A DNA stretch of 64,000 nt from Lysobacterales bacterium 63-13 (GCA_001899855.1 MKWR01000006.1:198703-262702), one strand, 5' to 3'. Counted from the first letter of the stretch, positions 17,943 through 27,210 are shown. Numbers and translations are program-made. The notes: generated from the letters alone by a model not told the origin.

Positions 17943-19049
17943 GTGAATTCAGCGCCCCAGTCGGAACGCCTGCAACACATCGATGCATTGCGGGCCATCG
18001 CCGCACTGCTCGTCCTCTGCACGCACGTAAGCGAATCGTTCTACACGCTCAGCCCGCAGACCACGTCCACGCGATGGCTGTTTGACGTCTCGCATTTCTG
18101 GGATTTCGGCCGCATCGGCGTGGTGGCTTTCTTTGTCATCAGCGGCTTCGTGATTCCTTTCAGCACGCGGTCTGGTCTGCCCGGCGCAGGACGGGATTTC
18201 GCGATAAGGCGGCTGTTCCGGATTTTCCCGGCCTACTGGCTTTCGGTTCCCGCCGGCGCGTTCGCTTGCTTCTGGCTGTGGGGAACGAAGTTCACGACCA
18301 CGGACTTTCTCGTCAATCTGACCCTGATGCAGGACCTCGTTGGCGTGCCGCCCGCAATCGGCGTGTACTGGACGCTACTCGTTGAATTGGCCTTCTATGC
18401 GATCTGCCTCGTCTTCCTGTTGACCGGAAGCATTCGAAACTTCTCCCGCATCGCCGCCTTCTCCGGGGGTCTCGCGCTGGTCGTTCTCGCGTGGTTGATC
18501 GAACACTCCCGGGGCCACGATTTGTTCCCGTACACGAGCACGTTGTGGCTAGTTCATCTGTCCATCATGTCGATGGGCACCCTGTTTCGCGCCTGGTATG
18601 ACAGAGAGTTGAAAACTCCAGCCGCCCGCGCAGGCTTCTATGGAATTCTCCTCTTCTACCTGATCGGATATCCCCTCGTCTCGACGTTTGTAGCCGAACT
18701 TCCCTGGCGCTATTCAGTCCCCTATTCGATCGGCATCGCCTTCGTCCTGATTGGCGCGACGATCCTTCGCATCCGTAACCCGGTGATGACATGGCTCGGC
18801 CAGATCAGCTACTCAATCTACCTGTTCCATCCGGCCGTCTTCTACCCCCTGCTTTGGCTGCTTTCCCGCCTGCCCATGGATTCATGGTGGAGAACCCAGC
18901 ACCTGGCTGTATATGTCGGAATCAACGCGGCGATCACGATCCTCGTGGCAACAGCCGTCTACCTGTTCGTCGAGAAGCCGTGCATCAACCTTGGGCGACG
19001 TCTTGCCGAGTCGGTCACGCGTCAATGCAAGGTCGTTCAGCCGGCTTGA
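17943..19049 (+). CDS. Acyltransferase 3 family membrane protein (OafA/YrhL type)
   Basis: The 368-residue protein has the acyltransferase-3 signatures: LQHIDALRAIAALLVLCTHVSESF at the N-terminus with the catalytic-type His, IGVVAFFVISGFVIPFS, an Arg-rich loop (AIRRLFRIFPAYW), and about ten membrane helices. Such enzymes O-acylate lipopolysaccharide, exopolysaccharide or other glycans at the inner membrane. The start is GTG 17943, 41 bp after pntB. Its base composition looks less GC-biased at third positions than that of pntB, and a pntB fragment lies just downstream. The gene therefore looks like a horizontally acquired insert in the pnt locus; that origin is inference. Confidence 0.88.
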   Translation: MNSAPQSERLQHIDALRAIAALLVLCTHVSESFYTLSPQTTSTRWLFDVSHFWDFGRIGVVAFFVISGFVIPFSTRSGLPGAGRDFAIRRLFRIFPAYWLSVPAGAFACFWLWGTKFTTTDFLVNLTLMQDLVGVPPAIGVYWTLLVELAFYAICLVFLLTGSIRNFSRIAAFSGGLALVVLAWLIEHSRGHDLFPYTSTLWLVHLSIMSMGTLFRAWYDRELKTPAARAGFYGILLFYLIGYPLVSTFVAELPWRYSVPYSIGIAFVLIGATILRIRNPVMTWLGQISYSIYLFHPAVFYPLLWLLSRLPMDSWWRTQHLAVYVGINAAITILVATAVYLFVEKPCINLGRRLAESVTRQCKVVQPA

Positions 19050-19101
19050 ATTCAAGGGCTTTGCGCTGAAGGCGGGTGAGAGTGCTTTGCTCACCTAAGC
19101 T

Positions 19102-19289
19102 GGCGTGGCCTGCGACCTGATCGCCGACATGGACGACATTAATCCCGAGTTCAAGACCTGCGACGTGTCCATCGTCATTGGTGCCAACGACGTGGTGAAT
19201 CCTGCGGCGAAGACGGACAAGTCATCGCCGATCTACGGCATGCCGATCCTCAATGTCGTGGATTCGCGGCAGACGATTGTGATCAAGCG
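19102..19289 (+). pseudogene. Truncated second copy of part of pntB
   Basis: This stretch aligns without gaps to 17573-17760 inside pntB. By hand count 17 of 188 positions differ, and 15 of the 17 are synonymous; the two others (Pro to Ala, Tyr to Cys) sit at the left edge. Similarity stops abruptly after the codons for IKR, and the frame then runs into unrelated sequence. It lacks both ends of pntB, so it cannot make a subunit. The excess of synonymous changes shows it came from a pntB allele that was under protein-level selection, not from a recent perfect duplication. Confidence 0.88.
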
Positions 19290-19733
19290 GTTCATATACT
19301 TGCCGTTCCGATCCCAGTCGCCGGCTTCTCAGTTGACAGAACCTGGTGGCGTCTCGAACCCTCGCCGACCTCGCAGTGACGCCCAACCCCTCGCTCAAGC
19401 GGAGCGCCAACGGCACGACGCCAGACCCGGTCTGGCGGTACGCGGTACATGATCCGGGACACCCATGATTCTCCGGTAACCAACTCGGACACCCAGACAA
19501 GCTGCTTGTCCTCGCATCAGCAGCTGGGCACTGCCGATTCCTCGCAGCCACGCTTGTCCGATGGCGGCGGCTTTCTCCATCGGTGATCCTGGCGTGCCGA
19601 TAGCGGGTCTGCGTTCCGACCAACAAGGCTTGATTGTCTCCCCTGCGGAACCAATGATTCCCGGTCTTGCCCGCTTCCTGTCGCGCAGCCCAGGCCGCAT
19701 GTTGGTCGGAATCGGAAACAACCGGAGCCCCAC
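19290..19733. other. Gene-free stretch after the pntB remnant, possible mobile-element debris
   Basis: No convincing gene is present in these 444 bases. There is a short palindrome CCAGACCCGGTCTGG at 19421-19435 and two direct copies of GGACACCC (19457-19464 and 19487-19494). Together with the abrupt end of the pntB fragment this could be debris of an insertion element, but I see no transposase. The last 60 or so bases are the leader of the pirin gene, with a GGAG ribosome binding site. Confidence 0.4.
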
Positions 19734-20435
<702 letters not shown>

Positions 20436-20507
20436 CATCCGGCCCCATACGATCCAGGCAAGCGCACAATGGATCCATGATCCCACCCACCGTGAATGGA
20501 GAACGCC

Positions 20508-22007
20508 ATGACCGACAAGAACCGCAAGAACACGACCGGCTCGACCACCGGTGCCGGCGCACCCGCGCCGAGTGATCGCAATTCGCTGAGCATCGGTGCC
20601 GATGGCCCGATCCTCCTGCATGACGTGCATTTCCTCGAGCAGATGGCGCACTTCAACCGCGAGAAGGTTCCCGAGCGCCAGCCGCATGCCAAGGGTGCGG
20701 GTGCGTTCGGCGTGCTGGAGATCACGGCGGATGTCTCCAGATTCACCAAGGCCGCACTGTTCCAGCCTGGCGCGAAGACCGACATGCTGGCGCGCTTCTC
20801 CACCGTCGCCGGCGAAATGGGCAGCCCCGACACCTGGCGCGACGTGCGCGGCTTCTCGCTGAAGTTCTACACCGACGAAGGCAACTACGACCTGGTCGGC
20901 AACAACACGCCGGTGTTCTTCGTCCGTGATCCGATGAAGTTCCCGCATTTCATCCGCAGCCAGAAGCGCCTGCCCGACTCCGGCCTGCGCGACAACCACA
21001 TGCAATGGGATTTCTGGACCAACAACTCCGAGACCGCGCACCAGGTCACCTACCTGATGGGCGAGCGCGGCCTGCCGCGCAACTGGCGGCAGATGAACGG
21101 CTACGGCTCGCATACCTATCTGTGGATCAACGCCGCCGGCGCGAAGTTCTGGGTCAAGTACCACTTCCATACCGAACAGGGCATGGCCTTCTTCAGCAAC
21201 GCCGAGGCCGCCGCAATGGCCGGCAATGATGCCGATTTCCATCGCCGCGACCTGTTCGAGGCCATCGCCCGCGGCGAGTTCCCGCGCTGGAAACTGTCGG
21301 TGCAGGTGATGCCGTATGCCGACGCGAGCAAGTACCGCTTCAACCCGTTTGATCTGACCAAGACCTGGTCGCACAAGGACTATCCGCTGATCCCGGTTGG
21401 CACGATGACGCTGAACCGCAATCCGGAGAACTTCTTCGCGCAGATCGAGCAGGCCGCGTTCTCGCCGGGCAACACGGTGCCGGGCATTGGCCTGTCGCCG
21501 GACAAGATGCTGCTCGGTCGCGCCTTTGCCTACGCCGATGCGCAGCGCAACCGCATTGGCACCAATTTCCACCAGTTGCCGGTCAACCAGCCGAAGGTGC
21601 CGGTGAACAGCTACATGTTCGATGGCCAGATGGCTTACCACCACAGCGGCAACGCGCCGGTGCACGCAACCAACAGCGGTGGCCGTCCATGGGCGGACCA
21701 GACCGGCCCGGTCGCGGATGGCTGGGAAGCGGATGGCGCGATGGTGCGCAGTGCCTACACCTTGCGTGCAGAGGACGATGATTTCGGCCAGGCGGGTACG
21801 CTGGTGCGCAAGGTGTTCAACGATGCCCAGCGTGATGCGCTGGTCGATCAGGTTGCCGGCAGCCTGCTTGGCGGTGTGCGCAGCCCGGTGCTCGAACGCG
21901 CCTTCGAGTACTGGAAGAACATCGATGCCGACGTCGGCAAGCGCATCGAGGACAAGGTCCGCGCCGGAAGCGCAGCCAAACCCGCCGAAGGCATGGGCAA
22001 GGGCTGA
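20508..22007 (+). CDS. Monofunctional heme catalase, small-subunit clade
   Basis: The 499-residue protein degrades hydrogen peroxide to water and oxygen. The distal catalytic His is in [12 protein letters not shown], the distal Asn in [11 protein letters not shown], and the proximal heme Tyr in [28 protein letters not shown] and GLSPDKML are also typical. The length fits small-subunit catalases (about 480-510 residues). ATG 20508 is preferred because GGAG at 20498 is well spaced to it; an in-frame ATG at 20496 would add four residues. No signal peptide is seen, so it is cytoplasmic. Confidence 0.95.
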   Translation: MTDKNRKNTTGSTTGAGAPAPSDRNSLSIGADGPILLHDVHFLEQMAHFNREKVPERQPHAKGAGAFGVLEITADVSRFTKAALFQPGAKTDMLARFSTVAGEMGSPDTWRDVRGFSLKFYTDEGNYDLVGNNTPVFFVRDPMKFPHFIRSQKRLPDSGLRDNHMQWDFWTNNSETAHQVTYLMGERGLPRNWRQMNGYGSHTYLWINAAGAKFWVKYHFHTEQGMAFFSNAEAAAMAGNDADFHRRDLFEAIARGEFPRWKLSVQVMPYADASKYRFNPFDLTKTWSHKDYPLIPVGTMTLNRNPENFFAQIEQAAFSPGNTVPGIGLSPDKMLLGRAFAYADAQRNRIGTNFHQLPVNQPKVPVNSYMFDGQMAYHHSGNAPVHATNSGGRPWADQTGPVADGWEADGAMVRSAYTLRAEDDDFGQAGTLVRKVFNDAQRDALVDQVAGSLLGGVRSPVLERAFEYWKNIDADVGKRIEDKVRAGSAAKPAEGMGKG

Positions 22008-22095
22008 TCCGCGAAAGTCGGACGGGCCGGCTGCCGGAACAGGCATCCGGCCTGAAAGCCCATCCTGCGAGCGTTCCTCGCGGGAAGCCCGTTCG

Positions 22096-22126
22096 GATGC
22101 CTTTCGCCAATGTGGCGAAAGGCATC
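22096..22126. terminator. Perfect 14-bp hairpin between catalase and VOC genes
   Basis: GATGCCTTTCGCCA, the loop ATG, and the exact reverse complement form a strong stem in the 181-bp spacer between two convergent genes. There is no T tract. The surrounding spacer holds further partial inverted repeats (around 22066-22085), so this may be a REP-like palindromic element acting as a bidirectional terminator. Confidence 0.6.
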
Positions 22127-22188
22127 AGGCCACACGCACCCCGCCTGCAAGCACCCTTCCCGGGTAGCCCGCGCAAAAGCGATGCTCT

Positions 22189-22668
22189 TCAGCCGCGGCG
22201 GGCCGCCTCGATTGCGGCAATGTCGATCTTTCCCATCTGCATCATCGCCTCGAAAGCGCGCTTGGCAGCTGCCGGATCGGGGTCGGTGATGGCGGCGGTC
22301 AACGCGCGCGGGGTGATCTGCCAGGACAGGCCCCACTTGTCCTTGCACCAGCCGCAGGCGCTTTCCTTGCCGCCATTGCCGACGATCGCATTCCACAGGC
22401 GATCCGTTTCCGCCTGATCATCAGTTGCCACCTGGAACGAGAACGCCTCGTTGTGCGTGAACGTCGGGCCTCCATTCAAGCCGAGACAGGGGATGCCGAT
22501 GACGGTGAACTCGACGGTCAGGACATTGCCCTGCTTGCCGGAAGGGTAGTCGCCAGGGGCGTAATGGACAGCCTTCACTGCGCTGTCCGGGAAGGTGGCG
22601 GCGTAGAACGTCGCCGCATCCAGTGCGTTGCCGTCGTACCAGAGGCAAATCGTGTTCTTGCTGGTCAT
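22189..22668 (-). CDS. VOC family protein (PhnB / 3-demethylubiquinone methyltransferase-like domain)
   Basis: The 159-residue protein matches the PhnB branch of the vicinal oxygen chelate superfamily: TICLWYDGNALDAATFYAATFPDS, then GIPCLGLNGGPTFTHNEAFSFQV, and CGWCKDKWGLSWQITP near the middle. The family binds a metal in a paired beta-alpha-beta fold and is very diverse, so the reaction cannot be named. Many members carry the misleading annotation 3-demethylubiquinone-9 methyltransferase. ATG 22668 has GGAG seven bases upstream. The protein is cytoplasmic. Confidence 0.85.
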   Translation of the reverse strand: MTSKNTICLWYDGNALDAATFYAATFPDSAVKAVHYAPGDYPSGKQGNVLTVEFTVIGIPCLGLNGGPTFTHNEAFSFQVATDDQAETDRLWNAIVGNGGKESACGWCKDKWGLSWQITPRALTAAITDPDPAAAKRAFEAMMQMGKIDIAAIEAARRG

Positions 22669-22712
22669 CAGGGATCTCCAGGATTGCTCGCACGCCACGA
22701 AGTACTAGTTGG

Positions 22713-24020
22713 TCACGGGGAGCGTGCATCGGCCCGCGTCGAAGAAACCATCCGCGCCTGCTTCTCGGTGTCACCACCCGGCCGGGCCAGGGCGGCCATG
22801 AAGTCGGCACCGCTGGGAGCCTGGTACAGGCGCAAGCCGAATTCCGGGATCACCGCCAGCAGGTGATCGAAGATGTCGCTGGCCAGGTTCTCGTACGGCA
22901 CCCAGCTGACGTTGGCCGAGAAGCAATACACCTGCAGCGGCAGGCCGGTCGGCGTCGGTTCGAGCTGGCGCACCATCAGGGTCATGTCCTGGGCGACGCC
23001 CGGATGCGAGCGCAAGTAGGCGGTCATGTAGGCGCGGAAAGTGCCCAGGTTGGTCGCACGGCGACTGTTGACCGGATCCTTGCCGGCCGCTTCGAGCTTG
23101 GCGTTGTACTCGGCCAGCTCGACCTGCTGCTTGTCCAGATATTCGTCGATCAAGGCGATCCGGCGCAGATGCTGGCGCTCATCCGGTTCGAGGAAGCGCA
23201 CCGAGGACTGGTCGATCAGCAACGCGCGCTTGATGCGGCGACCGCCGAATTCGCTCATCCCGCGCCAGTTGCGAAAGCTCTCGTTGATCAGCTTCCAGGT
23301 CGGAATGGTGCTGATGGTCTTGTCCCAGTTCTGCACCTTGACCGTGTGCAGGCTGATGTCGATGACATCGCCGTCGACATTCTGACTGGACATCTCGATC
23401 CAGTCGCCGACACGCAGCATGTCGTTGCTCGCCAGTTGCATGCTGGCCACCAGCGACAGCAGGGTGTCCTTGAACACCAGCATCAGCACCGCCGTCATGG
23501 CACCGAAGCCGGTCAGCAGCACCAGCGGCGATTTGCCGATCAAGGCGGCAATGATGAGTACGCCGGCAATGATGTAGATGCCGATCTTCAGCAGTTGCAC
23601 ATAGCCCTTGATCGGTCGTCGCGTCGCATGGCGGCTGGATTTTTCGTAGATGTCGTTGAGCGCGTCGAGCAGATTGGCGATGGCCATCGCCACGGTCAGC
23701 GCCACATAGGCGCGGGCAACGCTGCCGACCACGGTATCGAGCCAGGCGGGCACGCCCGGCACCAGGGCGATGCCGCCGAGCACGATCAATGCCGGCACCA
23801 CGTTGGCCAGGCGCGCGAGCACCCGGCGACCCATCAGCGCGTCGTCCCACTTGCTGGGCGAGGCCTTGGCCAGGCGTCCGACCACGACCAGCAAGACGCG
23901 CCGCGTCAGCCAGTTGGCCAGCCAGGAGATGACGAGGAGCACGAGCAGGCCGAGCAGCGTCGAAGCATGGGGAATGCCGCCCAACGGCTGGACGAGGTAG
24001 GTTTCGATGAGTTCCTGCAT
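22713..24020 (-). CDS. ybdG: MscS-family mechanosensitive channel (YbdG type)
   Basis: The 435-residue protein has about five N-terminal membrane helices (residues 15-170) followed by the MscS pore and beta domain. FGAMTAVLMLVFKDTLLSLVASMQL is the pore-lining helix with the family's SLVA-type segment, and VGDWIEMSSQNVDGDVIDISLHTVKVQNWD is the beta domain. The C-terminal region (RNWRGMSEFGGRRIKRALLID, later VYCFSANVSW) matches E. coli YbdG, a small-conductance channel that opens on hypo-osmotic shock. It lies between the VOC gene and the SufR-like regulator on the same strand, with no close coupling. Confidence 0.92.
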   Translation of the reverse strand: MQELIETYLVQPLGGIPHASTLLGLLVLLVISWLANWLTRRVLLVVVGRLAKASPSKWDDALMGRRVLARLANVVPALIVLGGIALVPGVPAWLDTVVGSVARAYVALTVAMAIANLLDALNDIYEKSSRHATRRPIKGYVQLLKIGIYIIAGVLIIAALIGKSPLVLLTGFGAMTAVLMLVFKDTLLSLVASMQLASNDMLRVGDWIEMSSQNVDGDVIDISLHTVKVQNWDKTISTIPTWKLINESFRNWRGMSEFGGRRIKRALLIDQSSVRFLEPDERQHLRRIALIDEYLDKQQVELAEYNAKLEAAGKDPVNSRRATNLGTFRAYMTAYLRSHPGVAQDMTLMVRQLEPTPTGLPLQVYCFSANVSWVPYENLASDIFDHLLAVIPEFGLRLYQAPSGADFMAALARPGGDTEKQARMVSSTRADARSP

Positions 24021-24118
24021 GCGCTACAGGGTAACGGCTGCGAATGGCCGGGGAAACCCGCAGCGGGTTAAGCCTGCCCAGCCTGTGGCCACACGCAGCG
24101 AGGGTGTGGATCGCCTGT

Positions 24119-24757
24119 CTATTTCGCCTTCGGCGTGAACTTGAAGCGACAGACGTTGCCGCCCTTTGCCATGCATTCCTGGTGATCGATCGTGCTGTCG
24201 GTGAAACGCGCCATCATGGCCAGGTCGAAGCGGCAAATCTCCGGATCCTTCATCGCCAGCTTGTGGAAGACGCAATTGTCCGCTTCGATGACTGGCTGGC
24301 CATCGACCACGCTGGCCTCGCCGGTGTTGTAACCCATCTCCTGCATGATGCGGGCGAGCTTCTGCACTTTTTCCTGCGGCTCCGTCGCCGGCTGGCTCTG
24401 CGCCAGCAACTGGTCGGCCACGCGTTCGCCCATGCGCCCGAGTCGCTCCTTGAGTACCGCATCGCCGGCGTCATCGCGGATGGTATCGATCACCAGTTCG
24501 GCAAACCACGAATACTGCCGCGGAAACAGCTCCAGGCCCTTGTCCGAGAGCACGTAGAGCTGCTCGGGCCGGCCACCGGAAGGTCGCGAGATGCCGGTCT
24601 CGACAAGGCCGTCGTTGCCCAGCGAGGCCAGATGCTGGCGCACCGCATTGCGGGTCACGTGCAGGCCGCGTGAGAGCTCATCCACGGTCAGGCCGGTCTT
24701 GGTGCGAAGCAGGAGCGTGAGCAGCGCCTGCTGGCGATTTCCCATTACCTTGATCAT
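24119..24757 (-). CDS. SufR-like (COG2345) transcriptional regulator with putative Fe-S cysteines
   Basis: The 212-residue protein has an N-terminal winged helix-turn-helix (LLLRTKTGLTVDELSRGLHVTRNAVRQHLASL, wing GRPEQLYVLSDKG). Its C-terminal domain has four cysteines in the pattern C-x12-C-x19-C-x7-C (CVFHKLA, EICRFD, ECMAKGGNVC). This matches the COG2345 regulators that include SufR, whose cysteines bind an iron-sulfur cluster used to sense iron, oxygen or NO. The gene is divergent from the operon at 24908-27208, and the AT-rich region between them is the natural operator. ATG 24757 has GAGAGGA just upstream. Confidence 0.87.
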   Translation of the reverse strand: MIKVMGNRQQALLTLLLRTKTGLTVDELSRGLHVTRNAVRQHLASLGNDGLVETGISRPSGGRPEQLYVLSDKGLELFPRQYSWFAELVIDTIRDDAGDAVLKERLGRMGERVADQLLAQSQPATEPQEKVQKLARIMQEMGYNTGEASVVDGQPVIEADNCVFHKLAMKDPEICRFDLAMMARFTDSTIDHQECMAKGGNVCRFKFTPKAK

Positions 24758-24907
24758 TGTCCTCTCGCGATTGAGCGGTGGCCGACGACCTCCATCGAGC
24801 ATCGCATGCTACCGGATTCCGACTTTACAATCTTATGGCATATCTTACTTGACAATCTATTTTATCAAGATCAGCATGAGGATCCCAGCCAACGCAAGGA
24901 GTTCGTC
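24758..24907. promoter_or_regulatory. Divergent promoter/operator region between the SufR-like gene and its neighbour operon
   Basis: The part from about 24820 to 24873 is strikingly AT-rich against this GC-rich chromosome. It contains the direct repeat ACAATCT (24827-24833 and 24852-24858), the inverted pair CTTGA/TCAAG around 24848-24869, and a TTGACA that could be a -35 element. The layout suggests binding of the adjacent regulator, but the true operator cannot be fixed from one sequence. Confidence 0.5.
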
Positions 24908-25567
24908 ATGTCATCCCTGATCAGCAAATCACTGGGCGCACTCGCGCTCGCCGCCCTGCTCGGAAGCGCGGGCACGCTCCTCGCGCACGAGGCACCAGCC
25001 GTCGATGCGACGACGCATACGGTCACCGTCAAGCAGGCCGCAACACAGGCTGCCCTGCGCGACCTGTGGATCGGGCACATCTTCTGGGTGCGCAACGTCG
25101 CCCTGGAAACCATGGATGGCAACGGCGCCGCGGCCAAGGCTGCCGAGGCTGAGGTCGTCAGCAACGCAAAACAGATTGCCGCCTCGATTGAACCGTTTTA
25201 TGGAAAAGCGGGTTCGGACGCCTTGATGGATCTGCTGGTCGGGCATTACGGCGCGGTCAAGGCGCACATCGATGCCACAGCCACCGCTGACGCAGCCAAG
25301 CAGGCCGCCGCCTCCAGGCAACTGACCGCCAATGCCGGTGCCATCGCCGATTTCCTGAGCGGGGCCAATCCCAACCTGCCGCGGGCCACGGTCAACTCCC
25401 TGTTCATCGGCCATGCGGCGCATCACATGGAGCAGGATCAGCAGCTCAAGGACCACAAGTATGTCGAAGAAGGCAAGACCTGGGCCGCCATGCGCGATCA
25501 CATGTACGTGATTGCCGACGCGCTCACCGATGCCCTCGCCAAGCAGTTCCCGGAAAAATTCAATTGA
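24908..25567 (+). CDS. Exported His-rich helical protein of unknown function
   Basis: The 219-residue protein has a Sec signal peptide (about residues 1-27, ending TLLAHEA). The mature part is nearly all helical, with three similar His-bearing segments: DLWIGHIFWVRN, LLVGHYGAVKAHI and FIGHAAHHMEQDQQL. The spacing suggests a helical bundle that could bind metal or heme, but no known hemerythrin or cytochrome c signature (no CxxCH) is present. AAGGAG precedes ATG 24908. It is the first gene of an apparent operon with folE2 and a flavin reductase, opposite the SufR-like regulator. Function unknown. Confidence 0.75.
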   Translation: MSSLISKSLGALALAALLGSAGTLLAHEAPAVDATTHTVTVKQAATQAALRDLWIGHIFWVRNVALETMDGNGAAAKAAEAEVVSNAKQIAASIEPFYGKAGSDALMDLLVGHYGAVKAHIDATATADAAKQAAASRQLTANAGAIADFLSGANPNLPRATVNSLFIGHAAHHMEQDQQLKDHKYVEEGKTWAAMRDHMYVIADALTDALAKQFPEKFN

Positions 25568-25619
25568 TCGACCGCGCAACCGCAGCCAGCAAACCGCCCG
25601 CTACGCATCGAGAATCCCC

Positions 25620-26492
25620 ATGAATGCCCTCACCGCAATGCAACTGCTGCCTGATGTACAGGCGCAAGCCGATTTCCGCAAGCAACGCATCGATGCCGTC
25701 GGCGTCAAGGGCGTGCGCTATCCCGTCGTCATCCACTCCGGCAGGCACGCCATCGCCACCATCGCCACGTTCTCGATGACCGTGGCGCTGGCAGCGGAAA
25801 TCAAGGGCACGCACATGTCGCGCTTCATCGAGTTGATCGAAGCGCGTGCCGGCCATCTCGACCAGGCCGGTTTCCGGGCGATGGTTTTCGAGATGCTCGA
25901 ACGGCTGGATGCGCGCAGCGGCAGCATCACCCTGCACTTCCCCTACTTCGTCAGCAAGGCTGCCCCGGTGTCAGGGGTCAACAGCCTGCTTGATCACGAC
26001 GTCGAATGGTGTGGCAGCGTCGACGCGGACGGCCAGTTCGCCTTGCGCCTGCGCGTTGTCGTGCCGGCAACCAGCCTGTGCCCCTGTTCCAAGGAGATTT
26101 CCGCCTACGGCGCACACAACCAGCGCTCGCACATCAGCATTGCCGCCAACCTCCTGGAATCCATGTCGATGGAAGAGCTGATTGCGATCGCCGAAGCCAG
26201 CGCGTCCTGCGAGGTCTATGGCCTGCTCAAGCGCGCCGATGAGAAGTTCGTCACCGAGCGCGCGTACGACAATCCGAAGTTCGTCGAGGACCTGGTCCGC
26301 GATGTCGCCCACGCCCTCGACCAGGATGCGCGCATTGGCGGCTACCTGATCGAGGCGGAAAACTTCGAATCGATCCACAACCACTCGGCCTTTGCGCGCA
26401 TCGAACGCATCCTGCCAGCACCCGCAGCGCCGTCCGCGAACAGGCATTTGCGCGCAGCGCCACCCTGCAGCTTGAACGGAGTATCGTCATGA
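25620..26492 (+). CDS. folE2: GTP cyclohydrolase FolE2 (type IB)
   Basis: The 290-residue protein matches FolE2, which opens GTP to 7,8-dihydroneopterin triphosphate for folate and other pterins. Typical segments are IDAVGVKGVRYPV, GTHMSRFIELIE, HFPYFVSKAAPVSG, VPATSLCPCSKEIS with the catalytic Cys, and HNQRSHISI. FolE2 works with metals other than zinc and in many bacteria replaces FolE under zinc limitation or stress. Here it lies in the operon divergent from a putative Fe-S regulator, so its use under a special condition is likely. It overlaps the next gene by 4 bp (ATGA). Confidence 0.93.
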   Translation: MNALTAMQLLPDVQAQADFRKQRIDAVGVKGVRYPVVIHSGRHAIATIATFSMTVALAAEIKGTHMSRFIELIEARAGHLDQAGFRAMVFEMLERLDARSGSITLHFPYFVSKAAPVSGVNSLLDHDVEWCGSVDADGQFALRLRVVVPATSLCPCSKEISAYGAHNQRSHISIAANLLESMSMEELIAIAEASASCEVYGLLKRADEKFVTERAYDNPKFVEDLVRDVAHALDQDARIGGYLIEAENFESIHNHSAFARIERILPAPAAPSANRHLRAAPPCSLNGVSS

Positions 26493-27208
26493 ACGCCCAG
26501 CACAGCACCTTGCTCAAGCGCGAAACGGTTGCCGAAGGTACGGTTGCCTTCCACTTGCAGAAGCCCGCAGGCTTCGAGTTCAAGCCGGGCCAGGCAATCG
26601 ACCTGATTCTCGATGATCCGCAACTTGGCGAGGATTCGCGGGTGCATGCGTTTTCCATCGTCAGCGCCCCGCACGAGGCCAACCTGACGGTGACGACGCG
26701 TATGCGCGACAGCGCCTACAAGCGCGCCCTCGGCCGCCTCGAACCGGGAGCAGGCGTTTCCATCGACGGTCCGTTCGGCTCGATGACCCTGCACAACAAG
26801 GTTTCACGGGCTGCCTGTTTCATCGCCGGCGGCATCGGCATCACGCCCTTCATGAGCATGTTGCGTCACGCCTTCAAGACGGAATCCGCGCATCGGCTGA
26901 TGCTGATCTATTCCAATCGACGTCCGGAAGACGCCGCCTTCCTCGCCGAGCTGCAGGGCCATGCCAGGCAGCACGAGCGCTTCCAGTTGGTCGCGACGAT
27001 GACCGACATGGGCAAATCCGCGAGTACCTGGAAGGGCGAAACCGGCTTGGTCGACGGCGCATTCCTGAACCGCGTCACTGCTGGCCTGCCCTCACCGATC
27101 TTCTACGTCGCCGGCCCGCCCGCCATGGTCGTCGCCATGCGTACCGCGCTGGGCGCTGCCGGCATCGACGACGACGATATCCGCAGCGAGGATTTCTTCG
27201 GTTATTGA
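26489..27208 (+). CDS. FAD/NAD(P)-binding ferredoxin reductase-type oxidoreductase
   Basis: The 239-residue protein has only the two domains of the ferredoxin-NADP reductase superfamily. The FAD domain has the motif HAFSIVSAP, and the NAD(P) domain has ACFIAGGIGITPFMSML and FYVAGPPAMV. It lacks a 2Fe-2S or globin domain, so it would pass electrons to a separate partner. The exported His-rich protein is unlikely as a direct partner because this enzyme is cytoplasmic. Translational coupling with folE2 suggests a shared condition of expression. Confidence 0.88.
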   Translation: MNAQHSTLLKRETVAEGTVAFHLQKPAGFEFKPGQAIDLILDDPQLGEDSRVHAFSIVSAPHEANLTVTTRMRDSAYKRALGRLEPGAGVSIDGPFGSMTLHNKVSRAACFIAGGIGITPFMSMLRHAFKTESAHRLMLIYSNRRPEDAAFLAELQGHARQHERFQLVATMTDMGKSASTWKGETGLVDGAFLNRVTAGLPSPIFYVAGPPAMVVAMRTALGAAGIDDDDIRSEDFFGY

Positions 27209-27210
27209 CC

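Noticed and set aside
19105-19452. A 115-codon open frame starting within the pntB remnant
   Set aside because: Its first 60 or so codons are a copied piece of PntB domain III and the rest is unrelated low-quality sequence, so it is better called a pseudogene fragment.
19290-19733. Insertion sequence suggested by duplicated GGACACCC and a short palindrome
   Set aside because: No transposase, no matching terminal inverted repeats and no target duplication could be found.
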